Below are positions 26,001 to 41,000 of a stretch of 64,000 nucleotides of DNA, piece by piece. How positions within the stretch are numbered: the first letter of the stretch is position 1; each line of letters opens with the position of its first letter. The translations under genes and the position numbers were made by a program. The notes under the pieces are model-generated. The model was not told the DNA's origin. It searched no databases and worked only from the letters and a program-made list of their open reading frames with translations. Source of the stretch: Anagrus nilaparvatae (taxonomy: Eukaryota; Arthropoda; Insecta; Hymenoptera; Mymaridae); assembly GCA_022575985.1 (NCBI GenBank), contig JAKSXM010000288.1:6413501-6477500 (forward strand), in the 5' to 3' direction.

Positions 26001-29000
26001 AACGTTAATTCGAGACACTACATTACTTGCATTTGCCCAACAGTAATTCACTTAAGAACATTTCTTTTAAATATTGATAATATTACCTTACACCTTTGTT
26101 GCAAAAATCACTATTTTATTTTACTGAAAACTTAAAGAAAATACTGTAAAAAAACTACAAAAAAAAGATAAAGATAAATTTATTATACAAAAAAAATTGC
26201 ATTATCATTGTAAAAAAAAAAAAAAAAAAAAATCATATAAATTTTATTAATTTCATAATATATTTTTTTTTTATTAACAAATTCATGAGAATATTAAGTA
26301 ATTAAATTTAATATTTTATATTATTTATGAATAGTTAATTTTTGAAATATATAAAAAAAGATAATAAATTAACGTTAAAGTAATAAGGAAAGAACTAACA
26401 AGATAAGAAAAAAATTCTTTTACACACATAAAATTGACAGGAAGTGAATTCCTAAATCTCATCTATTATTCTTTATAATTTTCTATTTTGTGAAAACTTT
26501 AACAAGCACAAAATTTATATTATCTTATTATTAAGAAAAAAAAAGCATTTTTTTAGGTTGCAAAATAATATAATACCAAAGTATCAGATATTTTAATTTT
26601 TTATGTTTATTAATAGGGTTTTAGGTCAAAATGAAAATTAAGAAATTAAAATAAGGACAAATTATGTTGTTAGTTTGGTAATTGGATTTTTTTAATTGGA
26701 GGAAAATTAATTTTTTATAAAAAATATGAAAATAAGTGGTAAGTCTTTATGGTAATTGCTCAGTGTTTCAAAAGTAATTGTTTTGTTTCATAATAAAATT
26801 TTGAATGCAAAATAATTTTTTCATGGGCATTTTAAATGACAGAAAATAATTTTAATTTGAAGAGTTTATGACCGTTTTGCTTTGTCTCACGATATACCAA
26901 TTTAATTAGCTAATTTCATAACTTTAGAGCAAAATTCCTAACTTTTTTTGTTCATCTATTATCCTTGCAGCTTTGATTGCTCCACTTAATATTATAAAGT
27001 AAAAATTTTATGCTTTAATTTTGCATGAAATTTCTCAAGATTTGCTTGAATAATCAAGCAAATGCTTTCAAATTATAACCAAAAAAATAAGTTAAATATT
27101 CAAAAAATGCTGACAATTTTTAAGTAGCTTATACAAATTTTAAGTGGATTAAACCTCCTACGTATCAAGCTAAATGTTATGAATTTTTCATTTTAAAATA
27201 AAAAATTTACTTTTAATATTATATGAACTATTTGTTATAATACTTGTTTCAACTCCTAATTTTAAGTTTATCGAATTCACGTGTCTACATGATTTATAAA
27301 AAAATATTTCTTGAATTTTCAAGCACATATCCAAGCTTCTATTTCAAACTTTACCCAGCAATAAAATGACCAAATATTAATTAAAACATAACAAAAAAAT
27401 TTGCAAACCCTCAAAAATTTAATGATTTAATTTGTATGATAAAAAAATAATTTTACTAAGATGTGTCAATTTCGTTTGGAAAATCAAGTAATTATACTAT
27501 TTTAACATTTTAACTAAAAAACTTTACCTGGGTACGTAAGAGTTAAGCAACTTGGTAAAAAGAAAAACTTCAAAGTAATAGAATTTCTGTGAGTTGAATA
27601 GATTCTGGGCAGAATTTTTTTTTTATGTTTCCGGATGAAAATGGAAGAAAATTCTGATTCGATTTTCAGATACCGCATGAAATTTTACCATAGCCCCCCT
27701 TTTCAGAAAAATTTTAAACATGTATTTATGAAACACTGTATAAACCAAAGAAAATAAAAAAAAATAAAAATAAATAATTTAAAATTTTGTTCAGCATTTT
27801 CGAAATGTTTTAAAAGCAAAATTACCTGAGAATCAATAAATCGAGTTAAAATCTTTTAATAACAGAAAAATGTGTCCCAGAAATTCTGCCAAGAACCTGC
27901 CCAGATTCCAAAAATTCTCCCCTTTTAATATTATTTTTTTTACCAGATATTTGCTTGAAATTTCAAGCCCTAATTTCTATACAATGTAACATTTTTTTTA
28001 AATACTTTTATCATTGCATCAAATAATCTACAAACACCTCGATTTTAAAATTTCCTCGTTTATTAAAACATACTTTAATTTTGTTTTAAATGTCAATAAA
28101 TACTAAACTTTTTCAATTTTCCACACAATTTTCTTTCGTCTTAATCACCAAAAAGGTCTATAAAACACTTTTCTATAAAAACACTTAATCAAACAGGAAC
28201 CGAAACCTTACAACCTTTCCATTAATAACACCATTTTAAAATTAAATTAAATAACTACACTATCCTATAAACAATAAATTTTAATAAAACAATTAACTTT
28301 ATTATATTACAGTAATATAATTTAAAATTTTATAATGTAATACACAATTTACTTTCTGTAATTTATTTATATTAAAAAGAGAGAGAGAGAAAGAACTCCA
28401 ATACAATAAAATCAATTTTAACATGTCCATTGTTTTTTATTACATAAAAAAAAGGATCCCATTCTTTTATAACAATCAAATCATACCTTTTAAAATATTA
28501 ACCTTAATTTTCGTCTTTTTTACATTTTTAACCTACTTTAAACATTTTTTTACCAAAATTTTATGCAGGTGACTTCCTTGTTCATATTTTTTTTGAAAAA
28601 TAAAAATTATCCTTATTCAGTCTATTTATTTGAAAAAATCCTCAGTCTAATTACCAAAAAGTCCAAAAAAAAATTGTCAACTAATTACTATTCAATTTTT
28701 TTCAAACCAATTTTCATAAAAAGATTACTATCAAAAAAAAAAGAAAAACTTGGTACTCCATTCATAAAATAAATAAAGTAGGTGGTTCAAGATAACATTG
28801 ACCAAAAAAGTAAACCTTTTTTTTCTATAATACAAATTTATATTTCAATTCTCTTATTGAAATTAGTATACAATTACATTATTGTATCTATCTCACGTTG
28901 TAAAACATTTCTATTTTTCTTCATTTTTACTATCATTTCATAAAATCTTATATTTTTCTATGAGAGTTAAACAATTTGTATTTTCATATATACGACCTTG

Positions 29001-32000
29001 CAATTTTTTATTTGCAAAAAAAAAGGTAAAAAATAAAAGGAAGAAGAGCAAATATAAGTTACAAAAATAATTTTCTTTTTATAACACAAGACCGTTACAT
29101 GACCTCTTAAAAAAAATAACTCTTCCTTTTACCCTATAGTAATAATACAGTTCCCCACTTTTATTTCCTTCTGCATTACTATAATTGTACATGATATATA
29201 TAAAAAAAACAAAGATTATAAAGACGAGAAGAAGAGTGAGAATGAGTTCGTTTTGCCCTTTACAAAGAAAATTTTCAACTGTGGTACTTCTTCGTGGGAA
29301 TTTCAAGATTTAAATCAGGGCTTATATTATTATAGAAAGCGATAACTTTATGTACAGACTTGAAGAGATCTAATACTTACTTAGTTTATTTTTTTTAGAA
29401 AAGTTTTAGTACATCATGTGGTTATACATGTAATTTTAAATCGCGTGTTTAAATCAGGTGATTGAAAGAATATATCTTATTAGAACCTATACCTATTTTT
29501 TTATTAAATGTCTATGGTTAAAAATTTTTTATTTTAATTGATATATATAGGCTGATCTGTGTCAGAGAATGTAAGGCTTTGATAAAGCAGTTTTTGATTT
29601 AGTAGTTTAATATCAGATTTTGTAAACAAAAACTTGTATTTTTTAGATTAAATGCTGGCTTTTTTGTTTTAATAGACATTTGACTTTTTAATTTTTCTTT
29701 TTTTTAGTACGTTCACTTGGTTAGAAAAATTTTTATTTAAATTTATATCTGGTGTGGTTAAAAATTATGGGTTTAATTTTGGCTTGAAAAAATAGTTCAT
29801 AATTATTTTATTTGCAGAAATCATAGTAAAAAAAGAATTTGTTTATGTACACTAATAACTTGCATTAAACATGTCTTCTGAGTATTTATCTGTTACACAA
29901 ACACTTTCTAAAGTATACTATCTAAAACCGTATTAGTCCCTAATCTAAATCCTACTTGACCCTACCCCCCCCCCCCCCTTTTAGGGTAGAGCCTCTAAGG
30001 GTAATCCTCCCTATAAACGTATTCCATGTTAAATAATTCTACACGTATTGAGTTAAACACACTGATTTTTCCTAGTAGGGAGATAAATGAGTGTTTCTGC
30101 AATAAATATATCTCAAATTGAATTTATTTAATCTTGGTGCCTTTCATATTATAGAAAGATTCTTATTTCATTTTCAAATAGAACAATAATACCTTCATCC
30201 TTTGGAATACCTGAGTTAGGCTTATCCAAGCAATCTATAAAATAGTTAGTACCAAAATAAATTGCCTTAGTCTTGTCCAGGTCGAATTGAACTGTTCTGG
30301 ACCTTAACTGAGACTGAGGGCTGATAACGAATTGGTATTAGTAACTTTAGTTATTTTCTCTGCAGGGACCTGTATAAAGATTTGTATATCATAAGCTTGT
30401 AAAAGATGAAAGATGTAAAAACATTGTAATTGTAATTTTATGTCACTGATGTAGGAACAGAATAAAATGGAGCCTAAAACAGACCCTTGTGATACGTCAA
30501 GATTTCCACTAAGAGAATTAAAATTAGATGATAAATCGAACATCTTACTGCTTGCAAAGACCAACAACTTCAAAAAATTTTGAATATGCCACCTCTTCTT
30601 TAGTTTCTAAAAGATAAAATACGTAAGCATATGCAAACAACATAAAACCTAAAGAAAGGTTAAAAAAATTTTTTAAAGGTTTTTTTGTTTTTGATCTAAA
30701 AATTTTTTTTAAGTCCCACCATGCTGCAGTGCTCGTATTTTAAATGATTAAAGCTCATTTTTTTTTTAATTTTCTTTCAGATTTAAAAAATTTTTTTTTT
30801 ACGTTTCAAGACATTTGAAATTGTTTCAAAAAGTAAAAAATTTCGGTTGCTGCAACAGGAATTTTTGTTCAGTGTATAAATACTAAGAAAGAAAATATTT
30901 ATAATCTTAAAATAAGTATTTGGCAGTAAATTTAAAAAAATTTCGAGTTTCTTTAAAGAAAATGAACAAAAACACAATAAAAGCTGCCAAAAATTAAGAA
31001 ATTAACGCAGAACACTTGGGGTCAGTACTTAATTTTAATTAAACTTTTGGACCTATTTCCGCGACACAGGATTAGGAAGAATTTGGGGAGCAGACAGTCT
31101 AGTGCTTTAAGAAATAGGTAAAAAATATTGTAAAACTACCCCCTAGTGTTAAAAAGTGTGTTTCAGGTGTTATGAGGTATTACAACATGAATAACACATA
31201 TTATCACACGAAAACTCGAAACATACTGTTATCAGTGCAAAATTGGCTAAAATTATTCTTTTTTTAACAGAGATTACGCAAAAACTTGCATTTGCAATTT
31301 AAGCAACAAGATAATTAAGCTCGTTATATACTAAAATAAAAAAAAAACAAAAATTTCAAATAAATAATACTACTTTACCAAAAATGTTTCTTTTGAGTAA
31401 CTAGGACTCAAAGCTATATACATAAGTGAGATCTTGAATTAACATATTCCACTATTATCTTTAAAAATGTAAATTTCAAAAGATTAAAGTGTCAACAGAG
31501 TAAAATTGCTCATAAAATTCAGTGTTCAAATTTTCTATTTAGCTAATAAAAAAGTAATTTTTTAATATTTAAATATAAACCTTCAAACTTCAACAAAACT
31601 GAATCCTAAAACACAATTAAAAAGAAAAACATAGATAACTCCATATATGTTCTCAGAACCAAAAAATTTTCTTTATATTATTCTTTTGTATTATAAATAA
31701 AAAAAAATGTTTTCATTTCATGTATATCACTTTTTTTATGCATTATATGAAAGTGATAAATTTTAACTGTACTATAATGATGATTTTTTTTGTTATTATA
31801 TTACAATTCTTTATTTTTTTTTCATATATATAATTATCATAATTAGTACTATATATATATATATTTCTTTTATTATATTTTTTGTTTTCACTTGAATTTT
31901 TTTTTTAGAGAGTGAAATTAAAAAATATAAAATTTTTATATATTATAAAATAAATTTTGTTATTTTGATTTGACACACGATAGATGTATAATATATTATT

Positions 32001-35000
32001 TAGCCTCAGGGAGACAATAATAAATAAAAATTATTGCTCACGAATTTAATATTATTATTAAATCGTTTAGATACACCTATAATGTATATTAAAATTTTTC
32101 TGATATATCTTTTATAAAATGATTATTTTTTTTTTTTTTAAAAGTAGACTAGAAAAAATTTTTAATGTATAACATGCAAGATTAAATTTTTTTATTTTTA
32201 ATCTTAAAATCAAATCACACGATTTTGGTTTTTTTTTTTTTTTGATTACTAAAAAGTTTGTAAAAAATATGTCTTGAATTTCACTACATGGACTTTTTTT
32301 TTGTAGGACTTTTTTGTTCAAGCATCATTTAATCAATTATTAGTTTTTTGTTATGGTGTGTAATTTTTTTTGTGTGTAAAGATATATAATTTTAAATTTA
32401 TAGTATTATTTTAGTATGGAGATCATATATATTGCAATGTTATTTTTCTTGAAAATGGGAGAAATAGAAAATTCAAAGTACTAAAAATATATGATATTTT
32501 AGTTAAAATAGGTAAACGTAATTTTACAATACTGAAAAAAAAACCTTTGAATTAAAATTTAATATAATTTACCAATTACCAAAAAAATAAGATTCCCAAA
32601 ATAATGGCTCATTGAATTACTTTTAAGTATTGCCATCAAATATATGGGGCCTTATGGACCTAATTTTTGGTATCATAAGAAACAATGTAAATTTCAAATG
32701 TGCTCTTTGTCAATACAGTAAACTCGCGATATAACGAACAACTATATAACGAATTGCTCGATATTCCGAACCAATCTGCCGGTCCCGGCAGATTTCTTAA
32801 AGGTCTTATGGGATTTTTAAACCGTATAACGAATTTTCGATATAACGAATTACGAACTGGTTTTTGACCCCACCACGAAAAATTTATTTTATATAGCGAA
32901 CTATTTATTCATATTTATTTAAATTTTGAGTAAAATAACAGTATTGAAAAAACTATTGCCTATAAAGTATCTTTTATTTTACAATTTATTTACAATATAT
33001 CTTTAAATATGCCTAAAAGAAAGTGTTTAGATCTTAATACTAAATTAAAAATTCTCGAAGAAGTTGATAAAAATTTAAAAACAGAAACTGAAATCGCAAG
33101 CTTCTTTTTATTTACCAAAATCTTCATTATCAACAATAATTAAAGACAGAGAAAAGATTTATGAAGCTTTAGCTGAGGAAAATCATACTTCGAAAAAAGA
33201 GAAAATGTGTACAGCTAAATTTGAAGATTTAGAAGAATTGTTATTTGTATTGTTTAAAGAAGTCCGACAATCTAAAGTTCCACTTGATGGAAAAATTATT
33301 AATGATAAGGCTTTTAGAATCGCACAGGAAGTTGGACTATGATGGTTTTAAAGCGTCTGATGGCTGGTTACAGAAATTTTTTACCCGGTTTCATATTAGT
33401 CAACATGTTATTTGTGGTGAATTAGAAAAAGTGAAGGAAACAGATATTTATGATTTTTTAACATATTTTGATAGTCTTAAATCAAAATTTAGTCCAAGAG
33501 ATATTTTCAATTTAGATGAAACAGGTGTGTTTTTTCAGAAACATATAAATGATTTTTTCCCTCAGCTTATTAAGTTTATATCATATTTTTCTAAACAAAT
33601 ATCATGTAAATAAAGTTAAATTAACACCTGAATGTAATGTAAATAAATGCATTAAATAATTTAAAATAAATGCATGAATAAAAATAAATAAAAGATAAAA
33701 TTTTATATAAGAAACAAATTTCGTTATATTAAGAGACCCTCGGTCGCTCGTTATTACGAAATCGCGATATACCGAACTAGAATCGCGGTCCCTTTGAGTT
33801 CGTTATATCGCGAGTTTACTGTATTTAGAAATTGATTAACTGAGCTATAATTTTAGGGACTCTTAACACTCATTAACCGTGAATATGAAGAAATTATTAA
33901 AATAACAGCCAAGCTTACGTAAAGCATGCTTAATGACTATTTATCTATCACAAACATCTTATCTTCCTAAAGTACCTTCTAAAATCCACAAGTCCCTAAT
34001 TATTTTCTATATATAAAGTCACTCAATTAAAATTAATTACATTTCAACCCCACCCCCTTCATTTTACAAGCCTTCTTGGGTACAACAGCTCATAAATATT
34101 TTCAATTTTAAAATTGACATTACAATAAAATAAATTTTTCGGTAAAAATGGAAGCTCGTAAATAGTAGGATTGGACTTCTTAAAAAAAAAAAATAAATAA
34201 ATAAAGGGTTTTTAAATTCGCTGATCTTATTAAACGGTCAAAGTTTCAAATACGATTTTAAAAAATTTTTGGAAAAGTAGCTCAATTTTAAACATGAAGT
34301 CAACGTTTACCTTAGGATGACCCATATGGTAAAATCACTCATTGTTGCTATTATTATATCTTATCAAAAATACTTAATTTTTTGCATAATCTTCGTTACA
34401 CATCAGAGACCGTTTAATGCCTTGAAATGCAACTTGCATATAATATATCAATTACATCTCACACTTATGGCGTTCTATATGAGTGATTTTCCAAACTATA
34501 TATTTAGCTTCAATTTTATTTTTTTTTTTCTAGTTTTATTTCTATACAATTATTGTTTAAACTTTTATTTTCAATTGTTTTTACATTTATACTCTCTTAA
34601 TTTTTAATTTTTCTTTGATCAAGATTTTCAATATTTTTCAGGTTCTATATTTGTTTTTTTTTGTATTTTGTTGATTTTCAGAATTTTCGCTTTTAGCTGT
34701 TCTACTTAAATTATGATTAAAGGCATAGGTTTCTTCTACCAAATATTCGACTATTTAACAAGCTTTAAAAATGTTGAAAAGTAATCTGACACGATTCAAA
34801 GTTCAGCATATTAAAATTTTTGCCCAAAGTTCTATAAAAGATGCCGAATAAAATTATTTATAAAGTAGTTTCTATTGAGTGTCGTGCAGAAAAATATTTT
34901 TATTATCTATTATAGTGGTAAAACTTTATAATTGTATTGGTATATAGAATAACAAGTAACGACGAACGATGCTATCAGTTTTTTGATACAACAATAAGAA

Positions 35001-38000
35001 ATAAAGGACTAGTGCTCAAGAGAAAACTTATATTAAAAAGTTAAATATCTATGGACTAGTTCAATAATATGACAAGAGAAGCTTTTGAACTATTTTAGAA
35101 GACGGTTTAGCATCATTAAGCGGTGATACTTATAAATCACTGTCATTGTTATTTTAAGATGAGGCGAGTGATTATGGGGCGCGTGGCAGACCGACTGTAG
35201 AAATAAGTTCTCTGATTAAAAATAATTGAAGGTTTTTATTAAAAGAAAAAATTTTCAAGAAAATAATCTGCTTCGTTTATATTCAGTTTATATTACTGTT
35301 CCTGATTAGTTTATCTCACAAGCGAACATTACATTCGGCTGAATATGTGCAAATCCGATTGACAAACATAAAAAAATCATTAAAAAGAAAGCAAAGCGAG
35401 AGATGAAGTAGTTCGTCTTAGCTTCACGACCAGAATCGTCTTTTGTTTCTCAAAAAAGTTTCATACAAATAACCTATTCGATGCAAAAAATATTTGGTGT
35501 TTTTTTTAATGCAAAAAATTTTTTTTAAATTAGGTATCAGATCCATAAAATTGACTAAAAATGATATTTCTAGAACTTCCATATAAAAAAAATAAGTAAT
35601 ATAGTACTTAATAAATTAAATAATAAAAAAAATAACGGTGTTTTTTGTATTTTTTGACGACAAAAATTTTCAAATATTAATTATCAGATTCGAAACATCG
35701 AGTAAAAACAATATATTTCTAAATATTAGAATACTTTCGTAGAAAAAAATAAGGTATTACGTCCAAAAGAAGAATTTGATTATATAAATCCAAAGTTTTA
35801 ATTTTCTTTATTAGTATCTTAATTTAACACAACTAGAATACTAGAATTTAAGAATAAATATTTTTTATTAAACATCAAACATTATGTAGCTTATAAATCA
35901 TATGAAAAATATAGTTACATATTTTGTCCCTTCACGTCTTATATATCTTATAAATCGCATTTCGTTTGCGAGAAATAAAAGCGCCATCTATATGATATAA
36001 GATGTACGCATTAAAAAAATTTTTAAATAAAATTAGGTTCTATTACCATAATATACTTTGAAAACTGGTTTTTTAGCTTCCTGGGGTCTCAAAACGAGCT
36101 TATATTCAAAAAAATCTAAAATCAATCTTTTACCTATTGCAATGGTTCCTCTGTATGAGGAACCGAAAATTTAAGATTTTTTAAAATTTTGTCCCTTTTT
36201 TAACAAACAGAAAAAACTGTGGTTTACTTTGTATTTATTGAATCTTATGAAATTATAGTATATGTAACTCAAAAAAATAAAAAGTTACCGATGTAAAGAG
36301 AATTTTTATCTTACATCATAATCAAAAATAAAAAAGAAATCTTCAACTTTAAACTACTTATAAGAAAAGTTTATCTTTAAAAGTAAAATAAATACTAAAT
36401 TTATTGATATCTGACAAAAAAGAAACATTAAATTAAAGAAAAAAACTCTTTTTAGAGTATATTAACATCTTTTCACATAAAAACTATATAAAAATAAATG
36501 TTTTTATAAAAACATCTGATATTAAGATTAAAATGATACGATATGTAATAAAATAAGATGGTACCTGCATATGTACAATTGTAAACGAATAAAGTTTGAA
36601 TTCTCTTTAATGTATTTAGTAAAAGTATAAAATCAATTACAATTAATTTCAGTAATTTTTAAGGTGATGGATGCTAAATTTGTTAAATTTATGCATAATA
36701 AGTGATAACATAAAAATTATAACAATCTTAATTATTACATTTCAACTCGTATTGTAGCCTAGAAAGCAGGTATTTTATAGGTGTAAGATCTTTTTTCCTA
36801 AAGTTTATCAGAACTTTAGCAAAAAAGTGTATACATCTAACTATTATGGCTTCTAGTCTATTGTTGGTGTGATTTCCGATTTCTTCAAAACTTCAATCAT
36901 AACATTATTTTAAATCTTGCTCACTAAACTAAAATCTCAATTTCAATCTACAATCTAAAAATATTTGAAAATCGGAAAAACGCGTTTATAGATTAAAATA
37001 TCCTAAAATTTTGCTAATTTAATGCATATCACTTTCTCAAATCCAACAGTTTAATTGTTTCATCCTGACTACACGATTTGATAATTTTCTAATATACAAA
37101 TCCCATACACATAAAGTCAATTCAAAAACTACCTATGTAATTATTTTCAATAATAGGCCATCAGATAAAAAAATGTTAATCCTTTTTTATAAAATTATTA
37201 TTACAGTAATTAAATTTCGACTAATTTTGAATTAGAAAATCATCTCCAATAGAAGTAAAAATTATTATTAGCTTCGAGATACATAAAAGGACATAATTTT
37301 ACATGTGTAATTGTAATTATATATTATATGAAATATCATAAAAGTAAATTATATGTTTAAAGAAAATTTTCTTACATTAAATATTTATCTTAATATACTT
37401 TCGTATAAGTTCATGTAAATAATCTGCAAAGATGTAAAGTTTTTGTGTTTGTATAGAATACCATGTATTGATAAAAAATGTTTCTGATTTATGGTTTTAG
37501 GCAAATTTGACTAATTTTTTCAATTTTAGTTTACATTTTTAGTTTCAATTTTACGTTCGAGGTCTTCTTGTATTTACGATACTTAATTAACTGCATTTCT
37601 AAAAAATACTAGTTACTCGATTTGTTTCTCATCACATCTTTGTTCTTTAAAAAGAGTCCAACAAAAGTTTTATTTTACACTCGATTCTTCACATTATGTC
37701 CAATTTCAAAAATTCTTTCTTATATCCCAGATATAAGATCCATTAATCCATTTTTAATTTTGTAAATAAACAATTTTATGACAAAGAGTTCACAATTTTA
37801 TATTTTTTAGTAACATTACACAGCAAAAATTTTAAAACTATATAAAATAAATGAATTAATATAAAAATAGGACAAAAAATCTAATAAGTACAAAGTAATA
37901 CAGTAAATTATTAACTTAAAACATGATAATTTATGATTATATTATAAGTTTTGAAATAATTTCTTTTTTCATTTAAAATTCAATTACAATTAAGTAGATA

Positions 38001-41000
38001 AAAAATACAGTATAGAACATATTTGACAAGATAATTAATGTCATTAACAAGCAAAATCACATATTTAAATGATGATACAACATATTTATCTTTATTTTGC
38101 ATGTACATATCTGGAAATGAAAGTTTTTTTTAAGTATATGAAGAAAATATATTTATTTATTTTTCAAATAGACAGATTTATTTAAAATTTTAAATTGGTA
38201 ACTTGATATTTAAGAATTATTTAAAGTTCTTTTTTAAATTAATAAATAATAATTCATATTTTATAATTAATTTTATTTTTGTAAAATTTTTTAAAGCAGA
38301 AATGTAAAGTATTTCGTAAGCTAATTAAAGATTAGGGTGTAGTGAAATTAAAAAACGTATTTCCGAGACGCTGGTATCTTAAAGTTATTTTTTTGGGTAG
38401 AAGATGAACATGTGTGATTTTCATGAAATTCAGTTAATATTTTTCGGTTTAAACCCCGAAATTTACGGTGAAAATCGTGCAATTTAGTTAGTTAAAAATT
38501 TTTTTTTTCTGAAAATAAATATTTTTTAAAAATATTAAGATTCGCTAAGTTGAAATTTGAAGTTGAAATTCTGGCTGAGGGAATTTTAATATTTTTGAAA
38601 AATATTAACTTCGAGAAAAAAAAATTTAGTAGAGTACCCGAATCGTGCTATTTTGTATACCAAAAACGTCAGTTTTGAGATTATGTAGGCTTCGAAATTT
38701 ATTATTTTGAAATTCTGGGTTAGCGAATCTTAATATTTTTAAAAAATATATATTAAAAATGGAGAATATTTTTTCAACATTAAAAAACGCTTGTCCAAAT
38801 GGGTTTAGTATCTGGAAAATCTAGCTCTTACACTCCCTTTGTAAGTGAAAATTTTAAATTGAAAAAAAAACGTACCTGCATAAAAATAAAATTAATAGAC
38901 TTTAAACTGTATAAGATATTTTCTTAAATTTTATGATAATTTTTAAACAGTCTCATCTTAAACGAGTTTCTAAACTCAAGGATTCTCTCAGTGAAAGCTT
39001 TCTTTAACATAATTTATCTAATTAAAGCTGCTAAATATCCAAAAAATTCATTATTTCCAATTAAAAATAATTTTTTAAACTGACCATCAAAAACATTTAA
39101 CATATTATAAAAAAATTTTTTTTGCATTTAAAATTTTCTGAAATCTTAATCTACACAATTCACGACACTAATTTTTGATTTCATCTCTAAAAATAAAACA
39201 AATTTAAATTATTATTTATATAATCACAAGATAAAATCCAAAAAAATTAGTATATTAGTAACAAGTAGCATAAAAACAGTAATTAATCTTAATTATCAAA
39301 CTTGTTAATAATAAAAGTTTTAAATAATACATAATTTATTAAATTCTTGATTCAAATCTCTTATAAACATAAGTTAAATAGAAATGTTGAGATACTTACA
39401 ACTACAATAAATAAAATGTGAAAATCATCATTAATTTTCATTTAAAATAAAAAAAAACAGACATTTCAATAGCTTTTTTCTCTATTCAATTGACATTTTA
39501 TAAAATTAATTCATAACATAGAAATTAAAGAAAACATTTCATTCAGGCCATTAAATAATCTGAATCTTATTTATACAAAATTTTCTCATAGTCAAGAGAC
39601 AAATACTTGACATAAATTTTCTACAATCTTATAAGTAAATTATCAATTTTTTTATTATTTATTTATCACTTTTAAGTAAATTTGAATAAAAACAATATAA
39701 ACATGTGTTAAAACTTTCATTTTTTATTATTACTGTTAATATTTACATATGTGAAAATATGAAGAAAAAATCAATATAAATAAATTATTTTATATCAATC
39801 ATACAAGAAAATAAATATTTTTCCTGCTAAACAAGTTTCACGTATCAAGAAACGAAGGTAAAAAGTGTACTTTAGAAACAGAAAAAAAAAATTCAATTGT
39901 GGTTGTTTTTTTTTGTGTAAGTAATTTAAAACTCTATAAACACCTTTTTTCTTCAAATGTTCATATAAGTAGAGAATTTAAAAAAAATACATATGTGTGT
40001 GCTCTCACCACATTATAATCAGACAACGGATGATCAGTAGTATATAATTTAGCCTACTTACCTAGATAAATATTGTGTGTAGTTCAGGGACTTTACACAC
40101 ATCATTTTTAATGTTAATCTCGAAAAAATATTGCATGTAATTTTGTAAAATTTGTTTTTTATTTGAATTTATCGATTGTATTAAAATATCACTGTTTATG
40201 AGGTAGCTGAGTATTTTACTGTAAAATTACATATGTAAATATTTTTTTATTATTAGATTTTATTGGATTTTTATATACGATAGAAAAGATATTATAAAAA
40301 GATTATATTTATGTATGTGTGTGTGAGTGAGAGTGATATTTTTATTGTAATAAGAAATAAATTTGACATTAATGAAGGTGAAAACTTCTATTTTTATTTT
40401 ATATTTTTAAGAGAGAGTTTAATTAGATTATAAGTATAAAATTACTTGGCGTGTTTGGTTTTTATGGGCAAATATTAAAAAATAATAAATTAATAAAATG
40501 AAATACCTATTTTAATGACATTTACTTTTTTTAAGTAATTGTTTTATTAATTTATAGTATGAATTTAAATAATGCTTTTGAATACAATAAATATTTCTAT
40601 ACTATGATTAGTTCACGTTTTTATAACTAGATGGCGCGTTATTTTCTTGTAAAAGAAATTTCGTTAACATGATATATAAGGGGTAGGTTTAAAGTTATAT
40701 TCTTATGCATATTTATGAATTTTAATATTGTTATAAAATGATGAATTTTTTCTATTTATTTTACTACATAAAAAGTTATTTAACTAAATTAATTAAGGAA
40801 ATATAGCTAGCAGATTTTGATCCTAACATAATCTTTTTTATATAAATATCAACGTCGTTGTTTTCTTCTTTTATAATATTTCATTTTTGTGATATTTATG
40901 TGTTACATTAGTAAAATTTTATTTTTATTTTTCAAAATCTTTATTTCAAAGGCTTGTTTTTAAATTATACAATTCAGAATCTGAGCAGGCAAAATATTGG

